DNA from: Symbiodinium natans | Lineage: Eukaryota > Sar > Dinophyceae > Suessiales > Symbiodiniaceae | Length of the DNA stretch: 64,000 nt | NCBI GenBank assembly: GCA_905221605.1 | Contig: CAJNDS010001957.1 | Location: 132,438-196,437, forward strand | Reading direction: 5' to 3' | Shown here: positions 61,210 through 64,000 of the stretch, piece after piece | Layout of the letters: every line of letters begins with the position of its first letter | Position numbering within the stretch: position 1 is the first letter of the stretch | Made by a program: the position numbers and the translations under genes | The notes under the pieces: model-generated | Told to the model about the DNA's origin: nothing | Seen by the model: only the letters and a program-made list of their open reading frames with translations | Database searches by the model: none

Positions 61210-61548
61210 TGGGAGCAGTCCAGCATTCATCTTACCGGGCATGGGTTGTATGCGCAGATCATCACAAATCTGTGTCAGAGTAGTGGGCCTCGTCATCTAG
61301 CAAATCTGTGTTTTGACCGTGTGGCAGTGGATGCTGTTGGATCTCTTTTTCTGAATTATGTTTGGTTGTTTTCTGCGTTTTGGTCCTCTTTTTTGTGTAC
61401 GGTTTCCTATTGAAACATTATTTAAACATGCTCGTAGAGGAGACTTCTAAATCCTCTCTAACTGTGAAGGAAATGGAAGTGTTCCTATGAAGAAAGAAGG
61501 ATGAAACCAGAGATAGGAAGAATATCAGAAAGAAAGATGGTTAGAAAT

Positions 61549-61550
<2 letters not shown>
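61210..61550. other. No gene recognised
   Basis: AT-richer DNA with one plus frame to 61413 that ends in a hydrophobic, low-complexity stretch; no splice support. Confidence 0.35.

Positions 61551-61582
<32 letters not shown>
61551..61582. repeat. (GA)n microsatellite
   Basis: About 16 GA units. Confidence 0.95.
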
Positions 61583-61585
<3 letters not shown>

Positions 61586-61952
61586 ACAACAGAAACAAGT
61601 AAAAAACAACAGCTACTGTCAGCGCAAGCAACTAGAATCACATCAGCGCCTTGTAGGCCCAGCTGTTTCGGTCAGAAGCAATTGTAGCACCCAATCTGCG
61701 CCCTCAAGGGCTGCCCTTTTGCTCAGAAGCTTGCAGGTGTAGGTAGAGCTGCCAAAGTCGTGTAGGAGGCAATAAAAGCGCCACTTTGTTTCGGCTATTT
61801 GCCTGTCCGGGGCACTCACGACTGTTTTTTGTGCGCCTAGGCAAACGTGCCGCCGTCCCCTTCTGCCTGACCCTTTTTCTTTCCGTGCCACTATCTATAG
61901 CCGCTGTGGCCTGCTTCAGTGACTGCCTCGGACCGGTCACAAACATCTGTCC

Positions 61953-62150
61953 GTGTCGGTCATAGAAGTGATGGTGTCTGCAACGGACGAGCGTATGTCT
62001 GTGAACGAGCTGAAAAAGAAAACTTGCATGTCCTTTATCCCCGAGCTGTGTGTGGGGCCACCGCGGGTGGTAGGCTCAGGGGGGGCGCCGTCGCACGGAT
62101 TGGCCGCGTGTGACTACTGGTGCGCCAGAGGCGGACCAACCCACACTAGT
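61953..62150 (+). CDS. Coding-like segment running into the 36-bp repeat
   Basis: Plus frame reading SVIEVMVSATDERMSVNELK then KKTCMSFIPELCVGPPRVVG, and then continuing without a stop through the minisatellite to 62909. The pre-repeat part is protein-like; the repeat part probably is not. Confidence 0.35.
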
Positions 62151-62185
62151 GCTTGCGAGCACTTGCCCTTGCGCTTTTCACGACG

Positions 62186-62843
62186 CGGCGGGGCCTGGTG
62201 CTGCTGGCTACTTGGGTGCCCGCGGGGCCTGGTGCGGGCCTGGTGCGGCTGGCTATTTGGGTGCCCGTGCGGGGCCTGGTGCTGCTGGCTACTTGGGTGC
62301 CCGGGGGGCCTGGTGCTGCTGGCTACTTGGGTGCCCGCGGGGCCTTGGTGCTGCGCGGGGCCTGGTGCTGCTGGCTACATGAATGCCCGTGCGAGGGCCT
62401 GGTGCTGCTGGCCACTTGGTGCTGCTGGCTACTTGGGTCTGCGCGGGGCTACTTGGGTGCCCGTGCGGGGCCTGGTGCGGCTGGCTATTTGGGTGCCCGT
62501 GCGGGGCCTGGTTCTGCTGGCTACTTGGGTGCCCGTGCGGGGCCTGGTGCTGCTGGCTACTTGGGTGCCCGTGCGGGGCCTGCTGGCTACTTGGGCGCCC
62601 GCGGAGCCTGGTGCTGCTGGCTACTTGGGTGCCCGTGCGGGGCCTGATGCTGCTGGCGACTTGGGTGCCTGTGCGGGGCCTGGTGCTGCTGGCTACTTGG
62701 GTGCTCGTGCGGGGCCTGGTGCTGCTGGCTACTTGGGTGCCCGTGCGGGGCCTGGTGCTGCTGGCTACTTGAATTTCCCCTGGTGCTGCTGGTGCTGCTG
62801 GCTACTTGGGTGCCTGTGCCTGGTGCTGGCTACTTGGGTGCCC
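62186..62843 (+). repeat. 36-bp minisatellite, about 18 copies
   Basis: Unit GGCCTGGTGCTGCTGGCTAC plus TTGGGTGCCCGTGCGG. Being 36 nt and stop-free in all three plus frames it yields three long artefactual peptides (GLVLLATWVPVR, AWCCWLLGCPCG, PGAAGYLGARAG). Copies vary by short deletions. Confidence 0.96.
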
Positions 62844-62846
62844 GGA

Positions 62847-63016
62847 CACCCAAGAAACCAGCAGCACCAGGCCCGCACGATCCAAGGCCCCGCAGAGGAA
62901 ATTAAGTAGCCAGCAGCACCAGGGGGCGCACGGGCACCCAAGTAGCCAGCAGCACCAGGCCCCGCACAGCAGTGCCACAGGCCCCGCACGGGCACCCAAG
63001 TAGCCAGCAGCTTGGG
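62847..63016 (-). repeat. Inverted copies of the 36-bp repeat
   Basis: About four copies in reverse orientation (CACCCAAGTAGCCAGCAGCA then CCAGGCCCCGCACGGG), beginning three bases after the last direct copy. The switch CTTGGGTGCCCGGACACCCAAG at 62834-62853 is a near-perfect palindrome. Confidence 0.92.
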
Positions 63017-63191
63017 CCTGGTGCCACTGCTCGTCGCCGGCCGGGCGGTCTTCCTGTTGGTAGAAATGATTCCATTTGCCCCCGCTACTTCTCGGCAAGG
63101 TGTTACCGCATGTTACCGCCAGATTGAGCTTATGGCTGGCCGGGGTGTTGACGCTGTAGGGATGCTAGTTAAGGATGCTCGCTCCCTCCCT

Positions 63192-63212
63192 CCCCCCCCC
63201 CCCCCCCCCCCC
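63192..63212. repeat. Poly-C tract
   Basis: About 21 consecutive C. Confidence 0.96.
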
Positions 63213-63369
63213 TCCTCCCTTTTTGTTTGCCGGGCAATGCCCGTTACGGAGCCCGGGACGCCGGGCCAGTGTGAACTCCAAGTGGAGGGGGCGATGACGG
63301 TTCCGGAGCCCCCTAGCCCCCTGTGAGGCTGGGAGGGGCAGTGCCTTAGGCAAGGCCTTCAGGCCGCTC

Positions 63370-63395
63370 CTCACTCACTCACTCACTCACTCACT
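63370..63395. repeat. (CTCA)n microsatellite
   Basis: Six CTCA units, after a GC-rich block (CCCGGGACGCCGGGCC at about 63254 and a second GTTCCGGAGCCCC copy at about 63300). Together they could be the 3' end of an interspersed element (inference). Confidence 0.9.
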
Positions 63396-63399
63396 GCAT

Positions 63400-63755
63400 T
63401 TATTTTTCAAATAGGAAAAGATTTCCCCCCTGCATACATATAGGAAATCCTAGACGAAGCAAAGGGTTCAAGCGCAAAAAACAATAAGTACCAAATTCAG
63501 TCCCAAAGTACTCTGCGCTCATTTCATTTTTCAAGCACAGGTCCCCGGAAGGAAACCACCGAGCCTCTGGCGGGCCTTGCACTTTTTGTTTTGAGTTTGT
63601 TTAGGAAAACCATGAAGCAAACAAGTCCTTCCAGGGCTTCCTATTTTTGTTTATGTAGTGTTTGCGTTGTCGTGTTTTGTTTTTGTTTGTATGTTTCTTA
63701 CTTTAATGCTTCCCTGATTCCCAATGTTCACAGAATTTAAGCTATGATCCTTGAG
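63400..63755. other. No gene recognised
   Basis: AT-richer DNA without supported exons. Confidence 0.4.
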
Positions 63756-63759
63756 ACAG

Positions 63760-63853
63760 GCTTGGGTGCTGTGCCAGGGCAGCACGAGCGAGTGCTGGGT
63801 TGTGCAGCAGGCAGAGTTGAGCACTGTCTTGCAGGTTTTCAACTTTTGCAGCA
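63760..63853 (+). CDS. Probable exon of a gene leaving the window's right side
   Basis: Acceptor TTGAGACAG at about 63758 and donor GTGAGT at 63854. Two frames are open: AWVLCQGSTSECWVVQQAEL and LGAVPGQHERVLGCAAGRVE. Confidence 0.4.
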
Positions 63854-63905
63854 ACAGTGAGTGATCCGCCACGTCAAGTGCACTAGCCCCCCCCCCCTCT
63901 GACAG

Positions 63906-63998
63906 GCGGGCACGCTTTTTGCAGAGCGATGCGAGGAGTTTATCCGGCAGTGTGGCACCCTACAGTGGAATGAGAGCACAGTGGATCTCATGAGCTGA
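63906..63998 (+). CDS. Probable terminal exon
   Basis: Acceptor CTCTGACAG behind a poly-C tract; phase 0 reads AGTLFAERCEEFIRQCGTLQ then WNESTVDLMS and a TGA at 63996-63998. All three frames are open for most of the exon, so the frame depends on the upstream junction, which I could not fix. Confidence 0.45.
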   Translation, partial: AGTLFAERCEEFIRQCGTLQWNESTVDLMS

Positions 63999-64000
63999 AA

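Noticed and set aside
61953..62909. 318-codon Cys/Trp-rich repeat protein
   Set aside because: Most of it is the 36-bp minisatellite, which is equally open in the two other plus frames; only the first 50-60 codons are protein-like.

Overview
The window looks like nuclear DNA of a dinoflagellate, most likely a Symbiodiniaceae-type alga (inference). The evidence is: plant-type TTTAGGG telomere-like repeats in several places; no bacterial-style long reading frames; many short protein-coding islands bounded by AG acceptors that are almost always followed by G; donors that are frequently GC or a degenerate GT; and very abundant micro- and minisatellites. No rRNA, tRNA, CRISPR array or complete transposon was recognised. 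Because exons are short, most long open frames here are chance frames or run through repeats. The exons below were picked by eye from codon content, splice borders and phase agreement, so exact borders are provisional.

Layout. 0-2.7 kb: GGGGCT repeats, a TTTAGGG/TTTAGGGG array, about 1 kb of unique DNA, then an inverted CCCTAAA(AA) array. 3.8-9.3 kb: minus-strand exons of two genes. Gene B (about 4.8-3.8 kb) has an N-terminal membrane anchor. Gene A (about 9.2-6.7 kb) is a multi-pass membrane protein; seven consecutive exons, from 8518 down to the stop at 6702, agree in phase. 9.4-17.5 kb: repeat-dominated strand-switch region with a 50-bp tandem repeat, about 1 kb of (TAC)n, a 55-bp repeat, TTCGAAGG-rich DNA, some coding-like DNA of unresolved strand, and a 1.2-kb 20-bp minisatellite. 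17.8-46.6 kb: plus-strand gene C, about 29 kb, apparently one huge coiled-coil protein cut into dozens of micro-exons, many symmetric phase 0-0 and several exactly 63 nt (21 codons, three heptads). Its introns hold telomere-like remnants, microsatellites and a foldback element. 48.7-60.9 kb: plus-strand coding islands. The last part (gene D, 57.7-60.9 kb) is a good exon chain ending in a TAG at 60863; a 2-kb, 53-bp minisatellite lies between coding islands at 55.4 and 57.7 kb. 61.9-63.0 kb: a 36-bp minisatellite open in three frames that reverses orientation at about 62844. 63.9 kb: a probable terminal exon of another plus-strand gene.

If the calls hold, genes left of about 9.5 kb run left and genes right of about 17.7 kb run right. 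This divergent layout fits the unidirectional gene blocks known in dinoflagellate chromosomes. No pathway links the genes: A and B look like membrane proteins, C like a structural coiled-coil protein, and D is unassigned.
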